Assembly: GCF_000012625.1 (NCBI RefSeq)
Contig: NC_007516.1
Location: forward strand, 2,108,001 to 2,172,000
Source: Synechococcus sp. CC9605
Lineage (GTDB): Bacteria > Cyanobacteriota > Cyanobacteriia > PCC-6307 > Cyanobiaceae
Length of the DNA: 64,000 nt
Reading direction: 5' to 3'
Positions 9,246 through 17,238 of this stretch are shown here, piece by piece; the first letter of the stretch is position 1, and every line of letters starts with the position of its first letter. Made by a program: the position numbers and the translations under genes. The notes below the pieces were generated by a model. That model had not been told where the DNA came from and searched no databases. It saw only the letters and a list, made by a program, of their open reading frames with translations.

Positions 9246-10918
9246 AGCAATCCCACCTCGGCGGGCGTTGCCGTGGTCTGCGCCCAAGCCAGCAACGGCA
9301 ACTGGAGCGATTAAGCCATCGCCGCCATCCTGAAGACTGCGGCGCCGATCTGCTGAGCCTCGAACGCTTGGCAGACCTGGTGCTTGATCTGGAGATGCCA
9401 CTGCATCTGGTGCTGGACGGCCGTGGTCTCTGCCGCCTGCTCTGGCTGGGGCCTCTCACCGGCAGCGATTCGCTGCTGCAGCATCTGCCGGCAACCCCGC
9501 GACGGAGCAGCGGGGGATGGCGACTGATCAGCTGCCCTTTCGCTCGCAAAGGGCTGCCCCACGATCCCCGCGACGCTGTGGTCGCCCTCGACATCGCTCC
9601 TCGACACTGGCTGCGCTTTGCACCGTGCCCAGCCGCCGATGGAGCTCGCCCTGCCGAGCTCCTGATCCCGGACCCGTCGCAAGCCGATGGCTGGAGGCCG
9701 TTTGAACAGGGCGACCTTCGGAACCTTTGTCTCCTCACGCCAGACGAACCCCAACCGCAGAACAGCAGCGCTGCGGCCGGAGACGAGCGGGTGCTTCTGC
9801 TCACGCTGATCAGTGGCGATGAACGGCGCGACCAGCGGGATCTGGCTGAGCTAGAAGGCCTGGTGCGCAGTGCCGGTGCCGAACCGGTGGCCCGGACCAG
9901 CCAGCGCCGGGGCCAAACCAATCCCCAGACGATCTGGGGCTCCGGGAAACTTCAGGAAGCGGCCCTCGAGATCCGCCGCTGCCAGGCCTCCCTCGTCATT
10001 ACCGACCGGGAGCTCACCCCCGTACAGGCCCGCAATCTGGAGCGGCTGCTCAGCTGCCCGGTCTCCGACCGCAGTGAGTTGATCCTCGACATCTTTGCCC
10101 AGCGGGCCGGCAGTGCGGCAGGGCGGCTTCAGGTGGAACTGGCTCAACTGCGCTATCGGTTGCCGCGCCTGCTGGGACGGGGCAGCAGCCTGTCGCGTCA
10201 GGGCGGCGGCATCGGCACGCGCGGCCCAGGAGAAACCCAGCTGGAAAAAGACCGAAGGGCCATCAGCCGACGCATCGAACGACTGCTTCGCGATCAACGC
10301 CAACTTCAATCCCACCGCAGCCGCTTACGGGATCAACGGCGTGGTCTGCCGCGGGTGGCGCTTGTGGGCTACACGAATGCAGGAAAATCAAGCCTGCTCA
10401 ATGCCTTGTGCGGCAAACGGGCCAGTGACCGCGTGCTGGCGGAGAACAAGTTGTTCGCCACCCTGGACCCCACCACCCGCAAACTCGACCTGCCCTGCCC
10501 TGGGACACGCCCTCAACGTCTGCTGCTCACCGACACGGTGGGGTTCATCCGCGATCTTCCCGCCCCACTGGTGGAAGCCTTCCGCGCGACGCTGGAGGAA
10601 GCACTGGACGCCGATGTGCTGCTGCTGGTGGTGGACCTTGCTGACCCCGACTGGGAAGGCCACTTGGACACGGTGCATCGCCTGCTTGATGACCTTGGCA
10701 GCACCGCCCTGCGCCGGGTGATCGCCAATCAGATCGACCGCTGTGAGGCGACTGCGATCGAGACGATTCACCAGCGGGATCCCGATGCCCTGTTTCTCTC
10801 GGCCGTGCGGGGGGATGGGCTACAGGGCCTACAGCAGTGGTTGCGCGAGCAATTTTTTGATCCCGGGGCAGAATCGCCGCAATTGACGACCGGCGACTCG
10901 CCGCCATGGCCGAGCTGA
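9242..10918 (+). CDS. hflX: GTPase HflX (ribosome-splitting factor)
   Basis: A 558-residue HflX with a long N-terminal domain. The HflX-specific glycine-rich segment GPGETQLEKDRR is present. The G domain shows G1 GYTNAGKSSL, G3 DTVGFI, and NQIDRC as G4. HflX binds 50S subunits and splits or rescues stalled ribosomes. The start is TTG at 9242, overlapping the NDH-2 stop as TTGA, which suggests translational coupling. The 3' end overlaps the SLC13 gene by 13 bases. The N-terminal about 170 residues are longer than in E. coli HflX. Confidence 0.94.
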   Translation: MKQSHLGGRCRGLRPSQQRQLERLSHRRHPEDCGADLLSLERLADLVLDLEMPLHLVLDGRGLCRLLWLGPLTGSDSLLQHLPATPRRSSGGWRLISCPFARKGLPHDPRDAVVALDIAPRHWLRFAPCPAADGARPAELLIPDPSQADGWRPFEQGDLRNLCLLTPDEPQPQNSSAAAGDERVLLLTLISGDERRDQRDLAELEGLVRSAGAEPVARTSQRRGQTNPQTIWGSGKLQEAALEIRRCQASLVITDRELTPVQARNLERLLSCPVSDRSELILDIFAQRAGSAAGRLQVELAQLRYRLPRLLGRGSSLSRQGGGIGTRGPGETQLEKDRRAISRRIERLLRDQRQLQSHRSRLRDQRRGLPRVALVGYTNAGKSSLLNALCGKRASDRVLAENKLFATLDPTTRKLDLPCPGTRPQRLLLTDTVGFIRDLPAPLVEAFRATLEEALDADVLLLVVDLADPDWEGHLDTVHRLLDDLGSTALRRVIANQIDRCEATAIETIHQRDPDALFLSAVRGDGLQGLQQWLREQFFDPGAESPQLTTGDSPPWPS

Positions 10919-12723
10919 GCAGCGCTCTTCAGAACCCTCAGGCGTTGATCACCCTGGCCGTCTTGGGTCTGGCGGTGGTGCTGTTAATCACCGGAGTGAT
11001 TGCCCCGGAGCTCACCGGGTTGCTCAGCCTGAGCCTTCTGATCGCCACCGGGGTGCTCAATCCCCAGGAGGCCCTGGCGGGGTTCGGCAGTCCTGCACTG
11101 ATCACCCTTCTGGGCCTGTTTCCGGTCTCCGCAGCCCTGTTCAAAAGCGGTGCCCTGGATCGCCTGAGGGCCCTGATCGCCTCGGAGCGGATCCGTTCCT
11201 CGCGCCGTCTGATCGCGCTGATGGCCTTCGTGATCGCACCGGTATCGGGAGTTGTACCCAACACGCCCGTGGTGGCATCACTGCTTCCCGTGGTGGAGGG
11301 CTGGTGCCAACGGCGCGGCATCTCACCATCCCGGGTGCTGCTGCCGTTGTCGTTTTCAACGGTTTTGGGGGGCACCCTCACCCTGCTGGGCAGCTCGGTG
11401 AATCTGTTGGTGAGCGACATCAGCGAACAACTGGGCTATGGCTCCCTCGATCTGTTCAGCTTCACCCTGATCAGCCTGCCAGTCTGGCTGGCCGGCGCCC
11501 TTTACCTGGTGATGGCTCCGAAAGTGCTGCTGCCGGACCGTGGTGCCACGACGGATGATCTGGGCAACACTAATAAAACGAGCAGTTACTGCACAGAAGT
11601 GCGCATCCCCCCAGACTCGGAGCTGGTGGGCCGCTCACTGCTGAACAGTCGGCTGCAGCGCCGTTTCGACGTGGACGTGCTGGAGCTGCAACGCGGTGGG
11701 GAGAGGTTGCTGCCCCCCCTGGCAGACCGACGTCTTGAAGCGGGCGATCGTCTGCTGCTGCGGGTCACCCGCCCGGATCTGCTGCGTCTCCAGCAGGATC
11801 ACACGGTTCAGCTCACCACCCAGGGCCAGAACGCCGGATTCAGTCTGAACACCGAAGAAGCCAGCGGTCAGAAAACCGTGGAAGTGTTGCTGCCGGCTGG
11901 TTCCACGCTGGCCGGCGCCAGCTTGCGGGAATTGCGGTTCCGGCAACGCCACAACGCCACGGTGCTCGCCCTTCGCCGCGGCCAGGAAACCGTTCAGGAA
12001 CGCCTTGGCCAGGTGATCCTGCGAGAGGGAGATGTGCTGCTGCTGCAGGCACCGATCGACTCCATCCGCGGCCTTCAGGCCAGCAATGACCTGTTGGTGC
12101 TGGATCGACTGGAGGATGACCTCCCGACCGTGCGGCGCAAGCCCGTGGCCGTCAGCATCGCCCTGGCCATGCTGCTGCTGCCGAGTCTCACCCCCATCCC
12201 CCTTGTGGCCGCAGTGCTGTTGGCCATGGTGAGCGTGGTGGCCACCGGCTGCCTTCGCCTTGGTGAACTGCAGCGCTCGATTCGGCTGGACGTGATCCTG
12301 CTGCTGGGATCCCTCACCAGTTTCAGCGTCGCCATGCAGAGCACGGGCCTGGCCGATGCCCTCGCCCTGGTGCTCCAGCAGGGGCTGGCTGGCTGGCCGA
12401 GCTATGCCGCGTTAATAGTTGTCTTCATCGGCACCACGCTGTTGACCCAAGTGATGAGCAATGCCGCCTCAGTCGCCCTGCTGGCGCCTGTGGCTGTGCA
12501 ACTGGCTCCGTCCCTGCAGTTATCTCCCACCGCCTTGCTAATCACAGTGCTGTTCGGTGCCAGTCAGTCTTTTCTCACCCCAGTGGGATATCAGACAAAC
12601 CTGATGGTGTTCGGCCCAGGCCGTTACCGATTTCTGGATGTCACCCGCTACGGACTCGGCCTGACGGTGATCATGACCGTTCTGGTGCCGGCCTTGATCC
12701 TCTGGCATTACGGCGGATCCTGA
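10906..12723 (+). CDS. SLC13/DASS-type permease with two internal RCK_C (TrkA-C) domains
   Basis: A 605-residue membrane transporter. About five N-terminal helices (starting ALITLAVLGLAVVLLI) and a C-terminal helix bundle flank two soluble RCK_C modules at roughly residues 225-285 and 320-385. Each module has the repeated pattern GRSL/GASL and GDRLLLR/GDVLLLQ. This architecture is known from sulfate/sodium symporter-like permeases such as the algal SAC1/SLT group. The ion carried cannot be told from sequence. It leads directly into ktrB and ktrA, so a role in Na+-linked transport or ion homeostasis is likely. ATG at 10906 lies inside the hflX end. Confidence 0.88.
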   Translation: MAELSSALQNPQALITLAVLGLAVVLLITGVIAPELTGLLSLSLLIATGVLNPQEALAGFGSPALITLLGLFPVSAALFKSGALDRLRALIASERIRSSRRLIALMAFVIAPVSGVVPNTPVVASLLPVVEGWCQRRGISPSRVLLPLSFSTVLGGTLTLLGSSVNLLVSDISEQLGYGSLDLFSFTLISLPVWLAGALYLVMAPKVLLPDRGATTDDLGNTNKTSSYCTEVRIPPDSELVGRSLLNSRLQRRFDVDVLELQRGGERLLPPLADRRLEAGDRLLLRVTRPDLLRLQQDHTVQLTTQGQNAGFSLNTEEASGQKTVEVLLPAGSTLAGASLRELRFRQRHNATVLALRRGQETVQERLGQVILREGDVLLLQAPIDSIRGLQASNDLLVLDRLEDDLPTVRRKPVAVSIALAMLLLPSLTPIPLVAAVLLAMVSVVATGCLRLGELQRSIRLDVILLLGSLTSFSVAMQSTGLADALALVLQQGLAGWPSYAALIVVFIGTTLLTQVMSNAASVALLAPVAVQLAPSLQLSPTALLITVLFGASQSFLTPVGYQTNLMVFGPGRYRFLDVTRYGLGLTVIMTVLVPALILWHYGGS

Positions 12724-12752
12724 ACAACACTGGTCAGATCTCGCGCGCGCCT

Positions 12753-14168
12753 GTGCCGATCGGAAGGGCCATCGAACGGAGCCAGGGCTGGCATCGTCGG
12801 CTCACGGTTCCCCAGTTCACTGTGGTGACCGGCTTGCTGGTGGTGCTGATCGGCACGCTGCTGCTGGCCACTCCGCTCTGCTCCTCAAGCAGCGTTGGGC
12901 TTTGGGAAGCGTTGTTCACCGCCACATCCGCCATCACGGTGACGGGCCTGTCGATCATCGACATCGGCACCGATCTCACGACCTTCGGCCAAGCGTTGCT
13001 GGCCTTGATGATCCTGGCGGGGGGCCTTGGCTTGATGGCCATCACCACGTTTCTCCAGGGCTTCGTGGTGCAGGGGACAGCCTTGCGACGCCGGCTGGAC
13101 CGGGGGCAGGCCCTGGATGAATTCGGCGTGGGAGGCGTCGGGCGCACGTTTCGTGGCATTGCCCTGACGGCGACGCTGGTGATCCTGGTGGGGGCTGTGA
13201 TCCTGTATCACTTCGGCTTCGATGACATCCCCAACCACGGAGAACGCCTCTGGGCGGCGGTGTTCCACAGCATCTCGGCTTACAACAACGCGGGGTTCGG
13301 GCTCTGGAGCGACAGCCTCGAGCGCTACCGCAGCAACGGCGTTGTGAATGCCGTGGTGATGCTGCTGATCGTGACCGGCGGCCTGGGGTGGCGGGTAACC
13401 AGCGATCTGAGCACGCAGCTGCTGCCCAGGCGGCGAAACCGCCGCCGTCTGAGCCTCCATTCACGGCTGGTGCTGCGCACCAATATGCTCTTGATCGCCT
13501 TCGGAGCTGGGGGACTGGTCCTGACGGAATGGTTGAACCAGGGCGAGATCTTCGCAGGCATGCCGTGGTCCGAGCGCTGGCTCACGGCCTTGTTCGAATC
13601 AGTGACAGCACGCACCGCCGGCTTCAGCACCGTGCCGCTCTCGCTCGACACCGTCACCGAATCCAGCCTGCTGTTGCTGATGGTGCTGATGTTCATCGGT
13701 GCCAGCCCTGGCGGCACCGGTGGTGGAATCAAAACCACCACAGTGGCCGCCTTGATGGCGGCCACCCGCTCCACCCTGCGGGGGCGGGAGGTGGTCGTGA
13801 TCCGCAACAGAACCATCAACGACAAGGTGGTGCTGCGGGCCGTTGGCATCACGGTGGGCTCCCTTCTGTTCGTGATGGCCATGGCAATGCTGATCAGCAT
13901 CGCCAGCAATTTGAACGGCAAGGATTCGTTCACCTTCATGGAAATGCTGTTCACCTGCATTTCCGCCTTCGCCACGGTGGGCCTGGATCTGGGGGTGACC
14001 GTTGAACTTCCCCGCTTCGGTCAGGCTGTGCTGATGGTGGGGATGTTTGTGGGACGGCTGGGGATCCTGCTGCTGCTGAGTGCGATCTGGGAAGCGATGA
14101 CCCAGGAACAAATTCAGATGAATCGCCAGAATCGAATCGGATATCCCAGCGAGGATCTGTATGTCTGA
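12753..14168 (+). CDS. ktrB: Ktr-type potassium uptake channel subunit KtrB (TrkH family)
   Basis: The membrane subunit of Na+-dependent K+ uptake. The protein of 471 residues contains four pore repeats with selectivity-filter glycines: TSAITVTGLS, ISAYNNAGFG, VTARTAGFST and ISAFATVGLD. The GASPGGTGGGIKTTT segment after the third repeat is the intramembrane gate loop of KtrB. The start is GTG at 12753. It lies 30 bases after the SLC13 gene and 24 bases before ktrA. Confidence 0.95.
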   Translation: MPIGRAIERSQGWHRRLTVPQFTVVTGLLVVLIGTLLLATPLCSSSSVGLWEALFTATSAITVTGLSIIDIGTDLTTFGQALLALMILAGGLGLMAITTFLQGFVVQGTALRRRLDRGQALDEFGVGGVGRTFRGIALTATLVILVGAVILYHFGFDDIPNHGERLWAAVFHSISAYNNAGFGLWSDSLERYRSNGVVNAVVMLLIVTGGLGWRVTSDLSTQLLPRRRNRRRLSLHSRLVLRTNMLLIAFGAGGLVLTEWLNQGEIFAGMPWSERWLTALFESVTARTAGFSTVPLSLDTVTESSLLLLMVLMFIGASPGGTGGGIKTTTVAALMAATRSTLRGREVVVIRNRTINDKVVLRAVGITVGSLLFVMAMAMLISIASNLNGKDSFTFMEMLFTCISAFATVGLDLGVTVELPRFGQAVLMVGMFVGRLGILLLLSAIWEAMTQEQIQMNRQNRIGYPSEDLYV

Positions 14169-14192
14169 GCGCGATCAGCGGGGGAGGCAGCG

Positions 14193-14897
14193 ATGAAGGA
14201 GTGGTGGCAGTGGAGCCCAGCGCAGGGCAGCGAGAGACTCGGCTTCGCGATCATCGGCGTGGGCCGTTTCGGCATCGCCGTTTGTCGGGAACTGCTCCAG
14301 AACGGAGCGGATGTGCTGGCCGTGGACCGCTCAGAGCGAGCAGTGGATGAACTGCGTCAGGTAGAGCCCAGCGTGGAGGCCCGCGTCGTGGACTGCACCG
14401 ACGAAGAGGCCCTGCGGGAAGCCGGCGTGCTCGACATGGGCACCGTGGTAGTGGCGATCAGTGAACCGATCGAGGCCAGCATCACCGCCACCTTGATCGC
14501 CAAAGACAGCGAGGGCAGCCGCGTGCGCCAGGTGATCGCGAGGGCAACAAGCGATCTGCACGAAAAAATGCTGAAGCGGGTGGGGGCCGACCGGGTGATC
14601 TTTCCCTCGCGCATGCAGGGGGAGCGTCTGGGGCTGGAGCTGGTGCGCCCCAACCTGATGGAACGGCTGGCCCTGGATGAACAGCACTGCATCGAGGAGA
14701 TCAAGGTTCCAGAACCGTTTGTGGGCCGCTCGCTCAGGGATCTGAATCTGCGCAAGAACTTCAGGGTGAACGTGCTGGCGGCAGGACCGCAAAGCAGCCT
14801 GATGGTGAACCCACCGGCATCCCACGTGCTGGAGGAGGGGCACCTGCTTGTGGTGATGGGACTGGTGGACGACCTGCAGCGGCTACCCAGAAACTGA
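14193..14897 (+). CDS. ktrA: Ktr potassium uptake regulatory subunit KtrA (RCK protein)
   Basis: A cytoplasmic RCK subunit that gates KtrB in response to nucleotides. The Rossmann motif IIGVGRFGIAV (residues about 20-30) is followed by Asp45 at the end of strand 2 (VLAVDRSE), the usual adenosine-ribose contact. The C-terminal RCK_C domain (IEEIKVPEPFVGRSLRDLNLR to HLLVVMG) completes a 234-residue protein of normal length. It is encoded directly after ktrB, with anmK following 4 bases later. Confidence 0.95.
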   Translation: MKEWWQWSPAQGSERLGFAIIGVGRFGIAVCRELLQNGADVLAVDRSERAVDELRQVEPSVEARVVDCTDEEALREAGVLDMGTVVVAISEPIEASITATLIAKDSEGSRVRQVIARATSDLHEKMLKRVGADRVIFPSRMQGERLGLELVRPNLMERLALDEQHCIEEIKVPEPFVGRSLRDLNLRKNFRVNVLAAGPQSSLMVNPPASHVLEEGHLLVVMGLVDDLQRLPRN

Positions 14898-14901
14898 GCC
14901 G

Positions 14902-16041
14902 ATGCACTGCCTCGGGCTGATGAGCGGAACCAGTGCTGACGGTGTTGATGCAGTGCTGGCGCGCTTCGACGGCCCACCCCAGCGTCCTCAGTGGTCCCTG
15001 CTACGCCACCACCATCAGTCCTATCCGCTCGAACTGCAGCGGCAGGTGGTGGCAGCCGGCCAGGGCGCTCCGATGCCGGCTGCCCTCTGGCTGGAGCTGG
15101 CCGAAGCCATCACAGAGGCGCAAGCCGAGGCGGCCCTGGCCTGCGACCCCGATGCCAAAGCTGAGCTGATCGGCTGCCATGGCCAGACCGTCTGGCACCG
15201 CCCCCCGGCCGACGAGGCACGAGGGGCCAGCTGGCAGATGCTGCTGGCCCCCCTGCTGGCCCATCGGCTGCAAAGGCCCGTGGTGCATGACTTCCGCGCC
15301 GCTGATCTGGCGCTTGGTGGGCAGGGAGCACCGCTCGTGCCCCGGGCTGATGCAGCGCTACTGGGGAGCACGCAGGGCTGGCGGGCACTGTTGAACCTGG
15401 GCGGCATTGCCAACCTCACCCTGATCCCCCCCTGCAGTGGAAACGACCGCCATGCCGCGGTCTTGGGCTGGGACTGCGGACCCGCCAACAGCCTGATCGA
15501 CCTGGGCATGCGCCAGTTCACCAATGGCGCCCAAAGCTTCGACCAGGGTGGGGCGATGGCAGCGCAGGGCCATGCGGATGAGCTCTGGATCCAGCGCTGG
15601 CTCGAGGAGGAGTACTTCCAGCTGGCACCTCCAAAATCCACGGGACGGGAGTGTTTCGGACAGGCCGACCTCAACCGACGCCTGAAACAACTGGGTGGAG
15701 CCTCAGCGGCAGATGCCATCGCCACGTTGACGGCCTTTTCCGCGGCTGTGGTTGCCCAGGATCTGGAGCACCTGCGCCAGAGCGTTGGCATCGCACCGAT
15801 CGAACTGATCACAGCCGGGGGCGGCAGCCAAAACCCGGTGTTGATCGATGAGCTGCGGCGACGCTGCCGAGGCGCGCAGCTCGATGCAAGCAGCAGTCTG
15901 GGGGTGCCGACGGAAGCCCGAGAAGCCCTGGTCTTCGCGTTGCTGGCCTGGTGGCAGGAGAGGGGGCATCCCGGCAATGTCCCTGCTGTCACCGGAGCCA
16001 GCAGGGAAGCCGTGCTCGGGGTGCGGGTGAATCCGGCCTAA
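14902..16041 (+). CDS. anmK: Anhydro-N-acetylmuramic acid kinase
   Basis: It cleaves the 1,6-anhydro ring of anhMurNAc and phosphorylates it to MurNAc-6-P in cell-wall recycling. Hallmarks are LGLMSGTSADGVDAVLA at the N-terminus, GCHGQTVWH, the LNLGGIANLT block, and GWDCGPANSLID. The length is 379 residues. It closes the hflX-SLC13-ktrBA run, and its last 4 bases overlap the convergent small regulator gene. The GH3 enzyme at 54.6 kb would supply its substrate. Confidence 0.96.
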   Translation: MHCLGLMSGTSADGVDAVLARFDGPPQRPQWSLLRHHHQSYPLELQRQVVAAGQGAPMPAALWLELAEAITEAQAEAALACDPDAKAELIGCHGQTVWHRPPADEARGASWQMLLAPLLAHRLQRPVVHDFRAADLALGGQGAPLVPRADAALLGSTQGWRALLNLGGIANLTLIPPCSGNDRHAAVLGWDCGPANSLIDLGMRQFTNGAQSFDQGGAMAAQGHADELWIQRWLEEEYFQLAPPKSTGRECFGQADLNRRLKQLGGASAADAIATLTAFSAAVVAQDLEHLRQSVGIAPIELITAGGGSQNPVLIDELRRRCRGAQLDASSSLGVPTEAREALVFALLAWWQERGHPGNVPAVTGASREAVLGVRVNPA

Positions 16042-16331
16042 CCGGGCCTGTGCAAGCGCAAGCGCCGGGGAGCGCCCCTCAGACGGCGTGGCTGCTGTGA
16101 TTCCAGGGCGGACCGCAGGCGCTCTTCACGGGTCGGGGCCGGTGCGGACGCCTCCAACTCCTGCTCATGGCGTTGCACGCCTTGCTGGATCAACACCCGC
16201 GCCATGTTGCTCACCGTGCGGGATTCCAGCTCCGCCATCGCCGTGAGACGCGCGCAGAGATCTTCAGGCAGAACCACCTGAATTCTCGGGGACTTGGGCT
16301 TCCCGCTGGATGAGGTCTGACGGGTGGGCAC
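16038..16331 (-). CDS. Candidate ribbon-helix-helix (CopG-like) DNA-binding small protein
   Basis: About 97 residues from GTG at 16331. The core PRIQVVLPEDLCARL-x-x-MAELESRTVSNMARVLIQQG has the strand-helix-helix rhythm of a CopG/Arc-type RHH repressor. The C-terminus is an Arg-rich tail. A TTG at 16385 would extend the frame, but those bases also read as a promoter-like TTGACC, so I prefer the inner start. It is divergent from the 99-residue gene at 16437, so the shared region 16332-16436 is a plausible operator. Assignment is by pattern only. Confidence 0.6.
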   Translation of the reverse strand: MPTRQTSSSGKPKSPRIQVVLPEDLCARLTAMAELESRTVSNMARVLIQQGVQRHEQELEASAPAPTREERLRSALESQQPRRLRGAPRRLRLHRPG

Positions 16332-16436
16332 GACCGGATCCCCAGGGAGGGGCTCTGCTACTAAAAAGTGTACAGAGATGGTCAAGGGTAGTATCCATGA
16401 CTATGGTGGGGGCATTGGTCCTCCTCGGAGTACCCC

Positions 16437-16736
16437 ATGACCCAAGCCACACCACGCCCTCGTCGAGGCCCAGCCGGCTCCCGCGCTCGGTCCCGACGCC
16501 CCCGCCGCAGTGCTGAAAACAGCGATGTGCTGGTGTCAGCGGTGATCAGCACCTATCTGCTGACCCACCTGCACCACGTGTTGCAACGGGCCGAATACGG
16601 CGCCTCCCAGGAAGGGCGCAGCACCCAGGCCGCCAACTACGCCCAACTGCGCAAGGTGCTGTGCATGGATGCCCGCAGCATGAAGGACGCCTCGGCCCTG
16701 GGGCAGCACGATGACGGCATCGAACAAGCCGCCTGA
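16437..16736 (+). CDS. Basic 99-residue protein of unknown function
   Basis: ATG at 16437 is preceded by a good ribosome-binding site (CTCGGAG at 16424-16430). A strongly basic, Pro/Arg-rich N-terminal tail (about 27 residues) precedes a helical region (DVLVSAVISTYLLTHLHHVLQRA) and a polar C-terminus. A TAGTAT at 16389-16394 could be a -10 element. I do not recognise a family; the basic tail suggests nucleic-acid or membrane-surface contact. Confidence 0.65.
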   Translation: MTQATPRPRRGPAGSRARSRRPRRSAENSDVLVSAVISTYLLTHLHHVLQRAEYGASQEGRSTQAANYAQLRKVLCMDARSMKDASALGQHDDGIEQAA

Positions 16737-16783
16737 CAAGAGCTTCGGCCCTGAATAGCGTTCGACCAGTAGACCAGATCGCG

Positions 16784-17014
16784 ATGACTTCGAACGCCGC
16801 ATCGCTGTACGCCCGAATCAGCAGCAATCCGGAGCAAACCCAGGCCCTGTTCCGTCAGGCGCTGCAGGATCCCAGCGGCGCCATGGCCAGCATCTGCAGC
16901 CTGGGCGACCAGATGGGGCTACCCGTCACAACCCAGGAGGTGCGCGAGCATCTGGCCAGCCTCGACGACGACGACAGCAAGCGCTGGATGGTCAAGGCGA
17001 GAGGCGGTCTTTGA
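16784..17014 (+). CDS. Nif11-like small protein
   Basis: A 76-residue protein whose pattern (SLYARISSNPEQTQALFRQAL, DPSGAMASICSLGDQMGLPVT, EVREHLASL) fits the Nif11 domain, a helical fold known from nitrogen-fixation gene neighbourhoods and from leader peptides of cyanobacterial RiPP precursors. It ends in ARGGL, so a GG-type motif sits at the very C-terminus with one residue after it. There is no separate core peptide. No modification enzyme or peptidase-ABC transporter is found nearby. Role unknown; the 3' end overlaps the opposing 58-residue gene. Confidence 0.65.
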   Translation: MTSNAASLYARISSNPEQTQALFRQALQDPSGAMASICSLGDQMGLPVTTQEVREHLASLDDDDSKRWMVKARGGL

Positions 17015-17168
17015 ACTCGGAAGGGCCGGACGTCAGAAACGCCTGGGGCTCAGTTCGCTGACGGCGTTCGTAGCCGCCGCCTCCGGCCCAACTGAAGAAG
17101 AGCAGATAACTCACAATCGCCAAACCTGCGGCCACCACAAGAGCGGCCAGCTGCTCAAGTTTCAGCAA
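16992..17168 (-). CDS. 58-residue single-helix membrane protein, unknown function
   Basis: TTG at 17168 has GGAGG eight bases upstream, which decides this start over the longer open frame. One membrane helix (LEQLAALVVAAGLAIVSYLLFFSWAGG) is followed by a basic/polar tail with a short conserved-looking end (AFLTSGPSEFKDRLSP). It overlaps the Nif11-like gene tail-to-tail by 23 bases and is divergent from the ABC-F gene. Confidence 0.65.
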   Translation of the reverse strand: MLKLEQLAALVVAAGLAIVSYLLFFSWAGGGGYERRQRTEPQAFLTSGPSEFKDRLSP

Positions 17169-17238
17169 GGCGACCAGCCTCCGGGAACCCTCACCAGTTT
17201 GCCGACAGGGATGATGGGGGGCATCACGCCTTCCGCCG

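Noticed and set aside
16784-17168. Lanthipeptide (prochlorosin-like) biosynthetic cluster
   Set aside because: Only a Nif11-like protein is present. There is no core peptide, synthetase or transporter in the window.
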